DNA of 64,000 nt from Cyclobacteriaceae bacterium (GCA_019638235.1 JAHBUE010000001.1:1660492-1724491), one strand, 5' to 3'; shown: positions 17,330 to 27,509, counted from the first letter of the stretch. The notes: a model not told the origin generated them from the sequence alone. Numbers and translations are program-made.

Positions 17330-17363
17330 AAATGTTTAGTGGCAGGAAAGTGGGTTTGACTAT

Positions 17364-18590
17364 TTACAAAGATACATTTTTAGGCCAGCAGAGGTAGTTT
17401 TTTTTCACGATTTTACTAATGGCCTTTATACTGGGCAGGTCAGAAGCCTGGGCGATGTCCAATACCTGCCCGTTTTTCATCAGTACGTTGATTTTTTGCC
17501 CTTCGGTATAGGCTTCGTTGGAAACGGTGCCGTGCGAAAACAGGTAGGCTGTTTCTGAACGCAACGTGCCATAAGCCTGCGCAATACCTTCGCGTACTTT
17601 TTCAATGTACAATTTCTTTATCGGTTCGGTGCTTAGCATAACCCTGAAAAGTTTTCGCTGATACAACATGGTTGAAAGCGTTGACAGGATTTGGTCGTCA
17701 TGATTAAGCCAAAGTTTAATAGCTCCCCAGATGTCCTGGTCGTCAAGCTTTCCAAAAAGTTCAAGCACTTCGGGCTTATCTTTAAAATCCTGGAGGCTTG
17801 CGTTGTGTTCTAAAAAGAAGTGAAGCGCTTCGCTGGCCGGAACCGCTTCCCCGGCTTTCACAAGATGCTGCGCCCGTTTTATCAGGTTCACCAGCATACG
17901 TTCAGCGCTTACGGTTGTTTTATGCAGATAAACTTGCCAATACATTAACCTACGGGCATTTAAAAAATTTTCAATGCTGTAAATGCCTTTTTCTTCTACA
18001 ACGAGTTGGTCATCGTGCACGGTGAGCATGGCAATAATTCTATCAACACCAATAGTACCTTCCGGAACACCACTAAAGAAACAATCGCGCATCAGGTAAT
18101 CCAACCGGTCGATGTCAAGCTGACTGGCAATTAACTGGTGAAAGAACTTTCGTTCATAACCGTTTCTGAAAATCTTCAGGGCAAGGTCAAGCGAACCGTC
18201 TGACTGTTCGTTGAGTTGCTGCATGAACAGGTAGGAGAGGCTTTCGTGCCGGATGCCCGTAAGTAACGAATCCTCAAGCGCATGCGAAAACGGCCCGTGA
18301 CCGATGTCGTGCAGCAGTATGGCAATTAAAGACGCCTCATATTCTTTATCGCTGATAACAATTCCCTTGCTTTTGAGGGTGTCGAGCACGCGCCCCATGA
18401 GGTGAAGCGCACCCAAGGCGTGCTGAAAGCGGGTGTGTTGTGCTGACGGATAAACAAAATCGGTAAGGCCGAGTTGCTTGATGTGGCGCAACCGCTGAAA
18501 CCAGGGGTGTTCAATAATATCAAAGACCAATTCGCCCGGAATTTTAATAAATCCGTAAACAGGGTCGTTGATAATTTTCTTTTTATTCAA
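17364..18590 (-). CDS. HD-domain phosphohydrolase (dGTPase-like)
   Basis: 408 residues. Metal-binding HD motif LLHDIGHGPFSHALE at about 92-106, with upstream histidines in QHTRFQHALGALHLM and a later Asp in LDIDRLDYLMRD. This matches the YwfO/SAMHD1-like HD family, dNTP triphosphohydrolases or related phosphohydrolases; the substrate is not established. It is divergent from porX with about 40 bp between starts and is followed by lpxD on the same strand, whose promoter element overlaps its stop region. Confidence 0.9.
   Translation of the reverse strand: MNKKKIINDPVYGFIKIPGELVFDIIEHPWFQRLRHIKQLGLTDFVYPSAQHTRFQHALGALHLMGRVLDTLKSKGIVISDKEYEASLIAILLHDIGHGPFSHALEDSLLTGIRHESLSYLFMQQLNEQSDGSLDLALKIFRNGYERKFFHQLIASQLDIDRLDYLMRDCFFSGVPEGTIGVDRIIAMLTVHDDQLVVEEKGIYSIENFLNARRLMYWQVYLHKTTVSAERMLVNLIKRAQHLVKAGEAVPASEALHFFLEHNASLQDFKDKPEVLELFGKLDDQDIWGAIKLWLNHDDQILSTLSTMLYQRKLFRVMLSTEPIKKLYIEKVREGIAQAYGTLRSETAYLFSHGTVSNEAYTEGQKINVLMKNGQVLDIAQASDLPSIKAISKIVKKNYLCWPKNVSL
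17367..17374 (-). promoter_or_regulatory. -7 promoter element TATCTTTG (lpxD)
   Basis: Exact TAnnTTTG on the minus strand, 38 nt upstream of the lpxD start and inside the last codons of the HD gene. Confidence 0.5.
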
Positions 18591-18630
18591 GAGAGCGGTA
18601 GAGATTAGTTACCTTCGTAAAAATTTGATT

Positions 18631-20190
18631 ATGCAAAGATACAGCATTTTATGGGCCGATGACGAGATTGATTTGCTGAAGCCCCATATTTTGTTCCTGG
18701 AACAACGGGGCTACGACATTACACCGGTTAATAACGGTTCGGATGCCGTAGAATTAGCCAATGAACGACCTTTTGATGTGGTTTTCTTAGATGAGAACAT
18801 GCCGGGGCTGTCGGGACTTGAAGCGTTAGACCAGATTAAAAGCAGTAAGCCGAACTTGCCGGTTGTGATGATTACCAAAAATGAGGAAGAGCACATTATG
18901 GAAGAGGCTATTGGCTCGCAGATTGCCGATTACCTGATTAAGCCCCTCAACCCGAACCAGATTTTGCTTTCGGTAAAAAAGATTTTAGACAACAAGCGAT
19001 TGATTATTGAGAAAACGAACCTGTCTTATCAACAAGAGTTCAGGAAGATTAGCATGGCCTTTATGGATGACATGAACCACGAACAGTGGGCTGATATTTA
19101 TAAGAAATTGGTGCATTGGGAACTTCAACTCGACCAGTCGGATAATGAAGACATGAGCGAAGTGCTGGAAGCGCAAAAGATTGAAGCCAATGCCAACTTT
19201 GCAAAGTTCGTTATTAAAAACTACGACCGTTGGCTAAACGATGCAAATGCCGAAAAGCCGTTGCTATCGCACCAGTTGATGAAGAAAAAGGTTTTTCCGT
19301 TGCTCGGTGACGTTCCGGTTTTTTTAGTGGTGATTGACAACCTGAGGCTTGACCAATGGCGAATGATTGAACCCATTATTAATGATTACTTTACCATAAC
19401 AAGTGAAGAGACCTATTACTCCATACTGCCAACCACAACCGCGTATGCGCGTAACGCGATTTTCTCCGGCATGATGCCGGCCGAAATGGCCAAGAGCCAA
19501 CCCGACTTATGGGTAGGCGAGGACGAAGATGAAGGCAAAAATAATTTTGAAGATGAGTTTCTCGGAAAGCAATTGAAGCGAAACAATATCAATGTGAAGT
19601 TTTCCTATCACAAAATTAAAAACCTCGAAGAAGGGCGCTCATTGGCGGATACGGTGAACAACCTGTTTCAAAATAATTTTAATGCTATCGTGTATAATTT
19701 TGTGGATATGCTGTCGCACGCACGCACCGATATGGCCATGATTCGTGAACTCGCCCCTGACGAATCGGCTTATCGTTCTCTTACGCGGTCGTGGTTTTTG
19801 CATTCGCCTTTGTTTGATATTCTGAAAACCATATCCGAAAAGAAAGCACGGGTCGTTATCACTACCGACCACGGAACCATCCGCGTAAAGCGACCTTTTA
19901 AAATTGTTGGCGATAGGAATGTGAACACAAACCTTCGCTACAAGCAAGGTAAAAATCTAAATTACGAAGGCGGCAAGGTAATGGAAGTTGCCAAACCCGA
20001 ACGGCTGTTTCTGCCGAAAATAAATGTATCAACCAGCTACGTGTTTGCCATTGAAGACCAGTTTTTCGCCTACCCGAATAACTATAACTATTATGTAAAT
20101 TTCTATAAAGATACCTTTCAACATGGCGGAGTGAGCCTTGAAGAGATGATAATCCCGTTAATTTTCTTAAATTCGAAAAATGCAACCTGA
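18631..20190 (+). CDS. porX: PorX: T9SS response regulator with PglZ domain
   Basis: 519 residues from the ATG at 18631, the usual PorX length. PorX regulates the type IX secretion system with PorY and the sigma factor SigP. Receiver domain at 1-120 with acidic pocket DDE at 10-12 and phosphoacceptor Asp54 (VVFLDENMPG); the C-terminal PglZ/alkaline-phosphatase-like domain has VVIDNLRLDQWR, FVDMLSHARTDM and TTDHGTIRV metal ligands, matching the phosphodiesterase-like fold. An upstream in-frame start at 18568 is rejected: TACCTTCG (18610-18617), one base from the promoter consensus, lies after it. It overlaps tsaE by 11 nt. Confidence 0.95.
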   Translation: MQRYSILWADDEIDLLKPHILFLEQRGYDITPVNNGSDAVELANERPFDVVFLDENMPGLSGLEALDQIKSSKPNLPVVMITKNEEEHIMEEAIGSQIADYLIKPLNPNQILLSVKKILDNKRLIIEKTNLSYQQEFRKISMAFMDDMNHEQWADIYKKLVHWELQLDQSDNEDMSEVLEAQKIEANANFAKFVIKNYDRWLNDANAEKPLLSHQLMKKKVFPLLGDVPVFLVVIDNLRLDQWRMIEPIINDYFTITSEETYYSILPTTTAYARNAIFSGMMPAEMAKSQPDLWVGEDEDEGKNNFEDEFLGKQLKRNNINVKFSYHKIKNLEEGRSLADTVNNLFQNNFNAIVYNFVDMLSHARTDMAMIRELAPDESAYRSLTRSWFLHSPLFDILKTISEKKARVVITTDHGTIRVKRPFKIVGDRNVNTNLRYKQGKNLNYEGGKVMEVAKPERLFLPKINVSTSYVFAIEDQFFAYPNNYNYYVNFYKDTFQHGGVSLEEMIIPLIFLNSKNAT

Positions 20191-20650
20191 TGGTATAGCA
20201 CCAGACCTTGTAATTGATAGGGTATCATATACAAGGCTTGACGAAGTTGCCAACACGTTGCTTACGCGGATGCGTGATGTAAAGGTTTGTGTGCTGTTGG
20301 GCGAAATGGGCGCAGGAAAAACCACACTTGTTAAAGCATTTGGCAAGGCGCTGGGCGTGGTAGATACGATGGCAAGTCCTACCTTTTCGTTGGTGAATGA
20401 GTATGCCACTGCATCCGGTACTAAACTTTATCATTTTGATTTATACCGGTTGAAATCGGCAAACGAGGTTTTTGATATTGGTGCAGAAGAATATTTGTAT
20501 TCGGGTCATTTTTGTTTTGTTGAATGGCCTGAAAAAATAACCAGCCTGTTGCCCGATAACTATGCCGAGATTAGAATTTTAACAGAAGATGAACATTACC
20601 GAACAATAGAATTTTTACTTCATGGCAGAAAAGAAGAAAAGCGGGTTTGA
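20180..20650 (+). CDS. tsaE: tRNA t6A synthesis ATPase TsaE
   Basis: 156 residues; P-loop GEMGAGKTT at 41-49, then MASPTFSLVNEY and the acidic FVEWPEKI motif. TsaE is the ATPase that supports TsaB/TsaD in N6-threonylcarbamoyl-A37 tRNA modification. Another gene of the pathway, tsaC, is at 32892. The frame overlaps porX by 11 nt and ald by 29 nt, so porX-tsaE-ald is one tight operon. Confidence 0.95.
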   Translation: MQPDGIAPDLVIDRVSYTRLDEVANTLLTRMRDVKVCVLLGEMGAGKTTLVKAFGKALGVVDTMASPTFSLVNEYATASGTKLYHFDLYRLKSANEVFDIGAEEYLYSGHFCFVEWPEKITSLLPDNYAEIRILTEDEHYRTIEFLLHGRKEEKRV

Positions 20651-21845
20651 AACGCTGGCCCGCGCCAGCCTGGCGCCCCAGGAAAAATTATTGGCAGTGA
20701 AAAAAGGAAAGTATTCTTTTTTTCTTGGCTTGCCACGCGAAATTTCCCTCCAGGAAAATCGCATTACCCTTACACCCGATGCGGTTGCTTTGCTGGTAAA
20801 CAACGGGCATGAAATCTGGATAGAGACCAAGGCCGGTGCAGGGTCAAAGTTTACCGACCAGCAATACAGCGAAGCGGGCGCAAAGATTGTGTACTCACCA
20901 CAAGAAGTGTATAAAGCTGATGTTATCCTGAAGATTGAACCGCCAACTCCTGAAGAGATAGAGTATATGCACCCCGGCCAAACGCTTATCTCTGCGCTTC
21001 AGCTTGGGCATCTTCCGGTAGAGTCGATTCAGGCCATGATTAAAAAGAAAATTACGGCACTCGCCTACGAATTTATTGAAGATAAAGTTGCCGGTATGCC
21101 TATCATACGGGCCATGAGTGAGATTGCCGGCAGCAGCGTTATGCTTATTGCAGCCGAATATTTAAGTACAGCAAACAACGGTAAAGGGGTAATCCTTGGC
21201 GGGATTACAGGTGTGCCCCCAACCAAGGTGTTGATTATTGGCGCAGGCACTGTTGCCGAATACTCAGCACGGGCAGCTATTGGTATGGGAGCCGAAGTTC
21301 AGATTTTTGATAACCATTTGTATAAGTTGCGCAGGATAAAGCACCTGTTGGGACACCAGATTTATACTTCTACTATTGATACGTTAACGTTGAGCGAGTC
21401 ATTAAAGACTACCGATGTTGTTATTGGTGCGTTGCGTGCTGAAAAAGGTCGCGCACGCATTGTAATTACCGAAGAAATGGTGAGCAAAATGCGCCCCGAC
21501 TCATTAATTATAGATTTGAGTATCGACCAGGGCGGGTGCGTTGAAACATCAGAGATTACCAGTTTAAAAAAGCCAGTGTTCAGGAAGTACGATGTTCTGC
21601 ACTATTGCGTTCCCAATGTGGCATCGCGTGTAGCGCATACGGCAACTACTGCGTTAAGCAATATTTTCACGCCTACCATTTTACGTGCAGCCGAAGAAGG
21701 CGGGGTAGAAGCCATGATTTATTCGCATACCTGGTTTATGAAAGGCGTGTACACCTTTAAAGGCAGCCTCACCAACGAAGCCGTTGCCCGCAAGTTTGGT
21801 ATGAAGTTTAAAGATATTGGGTTGTTAATGGCAGCAAGGTTTTAG
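20622..21845 (+). CDS. ald: alanine dehydrogenase
   Basis: 407 residues, longer at the N-terminus than the ~370-residue Bacillus enzyme, as is usual in Bacteroidota. Ald interconverts alanine and pyruvate + ammonia with NAD. Visible: substrate-binding GLPREISLQENRITLTPDA, KIEPPTPEEI, the NAD-binding glycine loop VLIIGAGTVAEYSA, and DLSIDQGGCVETS. Start overlaps tsaE by 29 nt; an unlikely coincidence outside an operon. The 3' side runs into non-coding DNA with an inverted-repeat element. Confidence 0.92.
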   Translation: MAEKKKSGFETLARASLAPQEKLLAVKKGKYSFFLGLPREISLQENRITLTPDAVALLVNNGHEIWIETKAGAGSKFTDQQYSEAGAKIVYSPQEVYKADVILKIEPPTPEEIEYMHPGQTLISALQLGHLPVESIQAMIKKKITALAYEFIEDKVAGMPIIRAMSEIAGSSVMLIAAEYLSTANNGKGVILGGITGVPPTKVLIIGAGTVAEYSARAAIGMGAEVQIFDNHLYKLRRIKHLLGHQIYTSTIDTLTLSESLKTTDVVIGALRAEKGRARIVITEEMVSKMRPDSLIIDLSIDQGGCVETSEITSLKKPVFRKYDVLHYCVPNVASRVAHTATTALSNIFTPTILRAAEEGGVEAMIYSHTWFMKGVYTFKGSLTNEAVARKFGMKFKDIGLLMAARF

Positions 21846-21906
21846 GGAGCTTTGGGAAAAAAGAAACTGGTGCATAGCTGGTGTCGGTAGGCAATAATTA
21901 ATTTAT

Positions 21907-22079
21907 GTGAGTATCCGCTTCAAGTCCTAAAATAATAAATTACCCGTCATTGCGAGGGAGGCACGACCGAAGCAATCCCGTTTTTTAGAACGAAACAGGG
22001 ATTGCTTCGCCCCATCACACAGTTCCGCGCCTCCGCTCGCAATGACGTTAGCAATTTAGGATTGGAAGCGGATACTCAG
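21907..22079. mobile_element. MITE-like inverted-repeat element, copy 1
   Basis: 173 bp with imperfect terminal inverted repeats of about 25 bp that begin GAGTATCCGCTTC and end GAAGCGGATACTC. The 10 bp ATTAATTTAT is repeated exactly on both sides (21897-21906 and 22080-22089), a target-site duplication. The core is itself a palindrome (GTCATTGCGAG ... CTCGCAATGAC). It differs from the copy at 34028-34201 by one indel and one substitution, so insertion was recent. No transposase is encoded. The stretch 21846-21896 shows nothing else. Confidence 0.9.
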
Positions 22080-22204
22080 ATTAATTTATTTAAGATTCGT
22101 TGATGACAAAAAAGATATTGACTAAGGGACAAGTAGATAAACTTGGAGATAAAATAAGGGAGTAAAAAGAATCATTAGATGATTCAATAATAATGTTTAA
22201 TATT

Positions 22205-22227
22205 GCATATTGCGATATACGATATGC
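22205..22227. promoter_or_regulatory. palindrome, possible operator of HTH/nucleotidyltransferase pair
   Basis: GCATAT at 22205-22210 and ATATGC at 22222-22227 enclose the tandem CGATATaCGATAT, 17 nt before the ATG at 22245. An autoregulatory site for the HTH protein is a reasonable guess, unproven. The DNA from 22090 to 22204 is AT-rich and shows no other feature. Confidence 0.35.
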
Positions 22228-22244
22228 GACAAATACAATACACG

Positions 22245-22739
22245 ATGAAGTCGCAGGATATTCTGATCCTGCTTAAAATTATAGCCTTAGAGGACAAGCC
22301 CTGGTTTCACCACACACTGGCAGAAGACCTTGATATAAGCCAATCTGAAGTAACGCAATCGCTTAATCGTTCGCGCTATGCGCAGTTGATCGATCAGGAA
22401 AGAAGGAAAGTGAATAGAAAAGCCCTCTACGATTTTCTTTGTTACGGCATCAGTTATGTGTTTCCGCAGCACCCGGGCGAAATCGTGCGTGGTTTTGCAA
22501 CAGCACACTCTGCGCCCCCCTTAAAAGCGATGATTGAAAGCACGGAAAACTATGTTTGGCCATCAGCTAAAGGAAATATCAGAGGGCAGAGTGTTTTACC
22601 AATATATAAAAGCGTTGTAAAGGCTGTGCAAACTGATACTGTACTTTACGAATTGTTGGCGTTGATTGATGCCATCCGTGTAGGTAAAGTGCGCGAAAAA
22701 GAGATAGCTCTGGCTGAACTGAAAAAAAGGATATGTTGA
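22245..22739 (+). CDS. winged-helix DNA-binding protein
   Basis: From the ATG at 22245 (MKSQDILILLK) the product has 164 residues; earlier in-frame starts (TTG 22203, ATG 22224) fall inside or before the palindrome. Residues 1-55 form a MarR/IclR-like helix-turn-helix (HHTLAEDLDISQSEVTQSLNRS); the remainder has GISYVFPQHPGEIVRGFATA then HSAPPL, a conserved tail seen with nucleotidyltransferase partners. It overlaps the next gene by 7 nt. The pair looks like a regulator/antitoxin plus nucleotidyltransferase module. Confidence 0.7.
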   Translation: MKSQDILILLKIIALEDKPWFHHTLAEDLDISQSEVTQSLNRSRYAQLIDQERRKVNRKALYDFLCYGISYVFPQHPGEIVRGFATAHSAPPLKAMIESTENYVWPSAKGNIRGQSVLPIYKSVVKAVQTDTVLYELLALIDAIRVGKVREKEIALAELKKRIC

Positions 22740-23425
22740 AGAACAAGGTCATTAACCTGGGTGTGGTAAAGAAAGTAGCGCTTGCATTAAATGAGTTGAA
22801 TAATCATGTGGTATATGTGGGCGGTGCCATAGTAAGTGTTTATGCAGACGACCCTGCGGCAGACGATGTGCGCCCCACAAAAGATATTGATATCATGCTT
22901 AGGCTGACTACATTTTCTGAACTTGCTGACTTCCAGGAGAAACTCGCCCAAAAGAAAATTTTCCCAGACGCAGGTTCAACGATTAGTTGCCGGTTTAAGT
23001 ATGACGATGTTCTTATTGATGTGATGTCAACTACTGAAGTTGGTTGAGCGCCTTCCGATCCCTGGTTTGAGCCAGGATATAATAACCGGATTATATACCA
23101 GGTAGATGAACAAACTTTTATTAAAATATTTCCTCTATCGTACTTCCTGGCATCAAAATTTTCGGCCTTTAATGATCGCGGGCAGGACCCAAGAACAAGC
23201 AAAGATTTTGAAGATATTGTATATGTAGTGGACAACCGGTTGAACCTCGTTGACGATATCCTCAGTGCGCCACAGGATGTGAAAGATTTTCTAATACCCA
23301 GGTTAACACGCTTATTGGATGAAAGTATGACAGAAAGCATTTCTTGCCATTTGAGTCCTTTTGACCAAGGGAGGATTCATTCAATAAGAGAAAAAATTAC
23401 CCGTATCGTACATGCTTCCCGCTAA
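22733..23425 (+). pseudogene. nucleotidyltransferase (AbiEii/DUF6036-like), interrupted by in-frame TGA
   Basis: One frame runs from ATG 22733 to TAA 23423-23425 (230 codons) except for TGA at codon 105 (23045-23047), where the context EVG-stop-APSDPWF fits a lost Trp (TGG to TGA). The first part has the nucleotidyltransferase core (VYVGGAIVSVYADD, RPTKDIDIML with DxD); the second part continues the same fold (ASKFSAFNDRG, RTSKDFEDI). The family includes AbiEii-type toxins. Other genes here end in TGA, so recoding is unlikely; it is a recent nonsense mutation or a read error. Confidence 0.8.
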
Positions 23426-23447
23426 GGCATTTTATGATTTAATCAGA

Positions 23448-26081
23448 TTACAACCTCGACAAACTTTCTTCTAGCGCCTTTATCTTGGCTTCCGCATCAG
23501 TCTTTTTCTTTTTCTCCGCTTCAACTACATGAGCGGGGGCGCTGTTTACAAAGCGTTCGTTTTGCAACTTTTTGTTAACCGATTCAAGGAAGCCCTTCTG
23601 GTAGGCAAGTTCTTTTTGTAAGGCTTCCCTGTCGTTTTCCAAATCCGCTTTCCCGCTAAGGGGTATGAAAAATTCGGTTGATTTTACAATGAATGATGTT
23701 GCCTTTTCAGGCGCAGCATCAACTAAAGTTACTTCGTTTAAGTTGCCTAACTTTTGAACAACGGACAGGAAACGTTGTAACACCGCCCTTTCGCCCGACT
23801 TAATGAACAGGGCGAATGCTTCTTTAGGCGAAATGCCTTTCGCGTTTCGCGTATTGCGTATTTCTGTAATAACACCAAAAGCGAAATCGGCTTCTTCCAG
23901 TGTGTTGGCGGCAACGGCTCCGGCTGTTGGCCATGCGGCTGTAATGATGCAGTTGTTTTTATCTTTTTCCCCAAGCTCGTGCCAAAGCTCTTCGGTAATG
24001 AATGGCATGAATGGATGGAGCATTTTTAATACCGTTTCAAAAAATGAAATCGTTTGGTTATAGGTTCCCTGGTCAATGGACTTTCCAAACTCCGGCTTTA
24101 TCATTTCGAGGTACCATGAACAGAAATCGCCCCAAACTAATTTGTACACGGTCATCAACGCATCCGACATGCGGAATTTATTGAAATGGTCGTTCAGTTC
24201 GTTTAGCGATTGATTGAGTTTGCTCTCAAACCATTCAATTGAAATGTTGTTTATTTCCGGTTGTTGAAGTGATTCATCAACCTGCCAGCCTTTCACCAAC
24301 CGGAAGGCATTCCAGATTTTGTTGGCAAAATTTCTTCCCTGCTCAACTAATTTTTCATCATACAATAAATCGTTGCCTGCCGGTGAACTGAACAACATGC
24401 CTGTGCGCACGGCATCAGCGCCAAAGTTGGCAATCAGGTCAAGCGGGTCGGGCGAGTTGCCCAGCGACTTCGACATTTTTCTGCCTTGCTTGTCGCGTAC
24501 AATGCCGGTGAGGTAAACATTTTTAAAGGGCATCTCCTGCTGGTACTCGTACCCGGCAATAATCATACGCGCCACCCAGAAGAATAAAATTTCGGGCGCA
24601 GTTACCAGGTCGTTGGTAGGGTAGTAGTAGTTAAGGTCTTTATTGCCTTTGTTTTTTGGGTCTTTAAATACAGTAGTATCAAAAACAGCAATCGGCCAAA
24701 TCCAGCTTGAGAACCACGTATCCATTACATCTTCATCCTGCTTTATATTTCTGATTTCTAATTTCTGATTTTTGAATTGTTCCTCTGCCTCTTCGCGGGT
24801 TTTAGCTACTACAAAATTCCCATCTTCATTATACCATGCCGGAATTCTATGCCCCCACCAAAGCTGACGTGAAATACACCAGTCGCGCACATTAGCCATC
24901 CAGTGATGATACGTGTTTTTAAACTTGGGCGGAATAAGTTGGATGTCGTCATTCATTACGTGCTCAAGCGCAGGTTTGGTAATGGTATCCATTTGCAGAA
25001 ACCATTGCAACGATAATCGCGGTTCGATAACGGCATCGGTACGTTCCGAAAAACCCACATTGCTTTTGTAATCTTCTACCTTGCTTAAATGATTTTGTTC
25101 TTCTAAAAGTTTTGCAATTTTTTTACGCGCAACAAAACGGTCTTCGCCAACTAATATGATGGCGTTCTCATTCAGCGTGCCGTCTTCATTCAGTATGTCA
25201 ATAATATCGAGGTTGTGCTTTTTGCCCAACTCATAATCGTTGGTATCGTGCGCAGGTGTTACTTTCAAACAACCCGTTCCGAAATCCATAGTTACATACT
25301 CATCTTCAATAATGGGTATTGAACGATTAATTAAAGGAATGATGGCGCGTTTTCCTTTCAGGTGTTTGTACCGTTCATCGTTGGGATTGATACAGATGCC
25401 CGTATCGGCCATGATGGTTTCCGGTCGCACGGTGGCGATGGTTACAAATTCATTTTCACTTCCTTCAATGGCGTAGTTGATGTAATACAACTTCGACTGA
25501 ACATCTTTATAATTCACTTCATCATCCGACAAAGCAGTTTTACCAAGCGGGTCCCAGTTTACCATGCGCTTGCCGCGATAAATATATCCCTTGTTGAACA
25601 GGTCAATAAACACATCAATAACCGCTTCGTAATAGGCGGGATCCATAGTGAAGGTAGTGCGTTCCCAGTCGCACGATGCGCCAAGTTTTTTTAACTGTTC
25701 GAGGATGATGCCCCCGTATTTCTCCTTCCACTCCCAGGCATATTTCAAAAACTCCTCGCGGGTGAGGTCTGATTTTTTAATGCCTTTTTCGCGAAGCATG
25801 GCCACTACTTTAGCCTCGGTTGCGATAGACGCATGGTCAGTACCCGGAACCCAGCACGCCTCTTTCCCTTCCATACGGGCTTTGCGCACCAGTACATCCT
25901 GTATGGTGTTGTTGAGCATGTGCCCCATGTGCAGCACACCGGTAACGTTGGGCGGGGGAATGACGATGGTGAAAGGTTCCTTATCTGGATTTGGCTCCGA
26001 ATGGAAAAAGCCCTGTTGCATCCAGTATGTGTACCACTTTTCTTCTACCGTTGCCGGATTGTATTTTGTTGATAATGACAT
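23448..26081 (-). CDS. valS: valyl-tRNA synthetase
   Basis: 877 residues from the ATG at 26081; the in-frame alternative at 26105 is rejected because the promoter element at 26103 overlaps it. Class I synthetase: [13 protein letters not shown] (HIGH motif) and [14 protein letters not shown] (KMSKS), an editing domain with [14 protein letters not shown] and the C-terminal coiled-coil arm with repeated charged residues. A segment before [12 protein letters not shown] reads KNQKLEIRN and is encoded by 24747-24774, which resembles the intergenic repeat at 28787. Confidence 0.97.
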   Translation of the reverse strand: MSLSTKYNPATVEEKWYTYWMQQGFFHSEPNPDKEPFTIVIPPPNVTGVLHMGHMLNNTIQDVLVRKARMEGKEACWVPGTDHASIATEAKVVAMLREKGIKKSDLTREEFLKYAWEWKEKYGGIILEQLKKLGASCDWERTTFTMDPAYYEAVIDVFIDLFNKGYIYRGKRMVNWDPLGKTALSDDEVNYKDVQSKLYYINYAIEGSENEFVTIATVRPETIMADTGICINPNDERYKHLKGKRAIIPLINRSIPIIEDEYVTMDFGTGCLKVTPAHDTNDYELGKKHNLDIIDILNEDGTLNENAIILVGEDRFVARKKIAKLLEEQNHLSKVEDYKSNVGFSERTDAVIEPRLSLQWFLQMDTITKPALEHVMNDDIQLIPPKFKNTYHHWMANVRDWCISRQLWWGHRIPAWYNEDGNFVVAKTREEAEEQFKNQKLEIRNIKQDEDVMDTWFSSWIWPIAVFDTTVFKDPKNKGNKDLNYYYPTNDLVTAPEILFFWVARMIIAGYEYQQEMPFKNVYLTGIVRDKQGRKMSKSLGNSPDPLDLIANFGADAVRTGMLFSSPAGNDLLYDEKLVEQGRNFANKIWNAFRLVKGWQVDESLQQPEINNISIEWFESKLNQSLNELNDHFNKFRMSDALMTVYKLVWGDFCSWYLEMIKPEFGKSIDQGTYNQTISFFETVLKMLHPFMPFITEELWHELGEKDKNNCIITAAWPTAGAVAANTLEEADFAFGVITEIRNTRNAKGISPKEAFALFIKSGERAVLQRFLSVVQKLGNLNEVTLVDAAPEKATSFIVKSTEFFIPLSGKADLENDREALQKELAYQKGFLESVNKKLQNERFVNSAPAHVVEAEKKKKTDAEAKIKALEESLSRL

Positions 26082-26102
26082 GCTTAATAGTAATTCGAGG
26101 TG

Positions 26103-26110
26103 CAAAAATA
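26103..26110 (-). promoter_or_regulatory. -7 promoter element TATTTTTG (valS)
   Basis: Exact TAnnTTTG on the minus strand 21 nt before the valS ATG at 26081, predicting a leader of about 15 nt. Confidence 0.55.
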
Positions 26111-26135
26111 CAGTTAAGCGGTGCAGCGTACAAGT

Positions 26136-27488
26136 TTAGAGGTTCATCCGTATGCGCCATTCTTTTGGGTAGAGGTTGTTGAGCCGGTTGTCGAGCACAT
26201 TTACCCAACCCAACGATAGATTTTCATAAACTACCAGCGCAAATCCTTTCGGCAACGAGCCGGGGTCAATGGGTTCTTTCCTGAGATAGCGCAGTGCGGT
26301 TTCTTTATTTACTTCAAGTTTTTGAAAAGCCTCGTGGTTTAATTGTACAGACAGCGCAGCACCATGTTCGGGGATTAGTTTGTCGTGCTTTACGGAAGCG
26401 ACCGGAGTTCCTGCATGTATAATTTTTAGTTGTCGCATCAGGTATGCAATATCGGCAGAAAGAATTGCCGGCATGGCATGGATGCGATTATGTAGCATAA
26501 AAAACTCAGGGTTGGCTTGAAACCACGTGGCAAGCTGTTCTGAAATTTTTTTAGGAGGTGCGGGCAACGGTTGCTTTTGCTTTGCGCGAACTTCGGGTTG
26601 ATGCTCCGTTTTCCTCACTACCGAAATAAAAAAACCTTCGCCTTTTGTTTTGTGTGGATAGAAACGATACCCGAAAATGTTTCCGTGTGATACTGTTTCT
26701 ATGTTCCATTCGGCAGGGATATTCAACTTGACAGGCTCTACGGAATGTTGCTCACTCAGCCATTGGATATTTTCTTCATTTTCCGATTCATTGTAGGTGC
26801 AGGTGCAGTATATCAGCACACCATTTGTTTTTAATGCAGGCCACACATCCGCTAAAATTCTTCGCTGTCGTTTGGTACATAAATCAACATTCGCAGCCGA
26901 CCACTCCTTAACAGCTTCCGGGTCTTTCCGGAACAACCCTTCACCCGAACAGGGGGCATCCGCAACAATCATATCAAAGAATCCCGGCAATGCTGAAAAA
27001 TTTTCGGGGTCGTTGTTTGACACCACAACATTTGCATGACCCCATTTCTGGATATTTTCGGAAAGAATAGATGCCCGCGATTGAATGACCTCATTGGCAA
27101 CCAACAGGCTTTTCTCATTCAACAAGCTCAACAGGTGCGTTGATTTTCCGCCCGGTGCAGCGCACAGGTCGAGCACACGGAGCGGTTGTGTTAAATCTGC
27201 CGATTGAATGACAGCCTGTTCCAAAAACATGGAGCTTGCCTCTTGCGAATAGTACGCTCCTGCATGAAACACGGGGTCAAGCGTAAACACGGGTCGTTCA
27301 GTAAGGTATTTCCCGAACTTGCTCCAGGCCACCGGTTCGCCTTCAGTAGTAATTTTTTTTCGGGGGTTAATCCGTATGCTTGTGGGCGATGGTAGTTGCA
27401 GCGCCTCAACGAAATCACCGAATGTTTCGCCTAATGCGTTGCGCATCCTTTCTTCAAATTCTTTCGGTAAACTTGGGCGGTTTTTCAT
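26136..27488 (-). CDS. rRNA m5C methyltransferase, RsmB/RsmF-like (NOL1/NOP2/sun family)
   Basis: 450 residues from the ATG at 27488. SAM-dependent RNA cytosine-C5 methyltransferase: motif I DLCAAPGGKSTHLL, motif IV DAPCSGEGLFRKDP and motif VI CTCTYNESENE with the catalytic cysteines. The C-terminal ~130 residues (LPKGFALVVYENLSLGWVNV) form an RsmF-like domain, so 16S rRNA is the likely substrate. It is divergent from fahA, 35 nt apart. Confidence 0.92.
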   Translation of the reverse strand: MKNRPSLPKEFEERMRNALGETFGDFVEALQLPSPTSIRINPRKKITTEGEPVAWSKFGKYLTERPVFTLDPVFHAGAYYSQEASSMFLEQAVIQSADLTQPLRVLDLCAAPGGKSTHLLSLLNEKSLLVANEVIQSRASILSENIQKWGHANVVVSNNDPENFSALPGFFDMIVADAPCSGEGLFRKDPEAVKEWSAANVDLCTKRQRRILADVWPALKTNGVLIYCTCTYNESENEENIQWLSEQHSVEPVKLNIPAEWNIETVSHGNIFGYRFYPHKTKGEGFFISVVRKTEHQPEVRAKQKQPLPAPPKKISEQLATWFQANPEFFMLHNRIHAMPAILSADIAYLMRQLKIIHAGTPVASVKHDKLIPEHGAALSVQLNHEAFQKLEVNKETALRYLRKEPIDPGSLPKGFALVVYENLSLGWVNVLDNRLNNLYPKEWRIRMNL

Positions 27489-27509
27489 TTCTGCGAGAAA
27501 AATAAGGCT

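Noticed and set aside
18568..18631. Upstream start for porX adding 21 residues
   Set aside because: The receiver domain begins directly at MQRYSILWADDE, and a near-consensus promoter element (TACCTTCG) lies between the two starts.
22733..23425. TGA at codon 105 read as tryptophan or selenocysteine
   Set aside because: Many genes in the window end in TGA, and no SECIS-like structure is apparent; a point mutation or read error is simpler.
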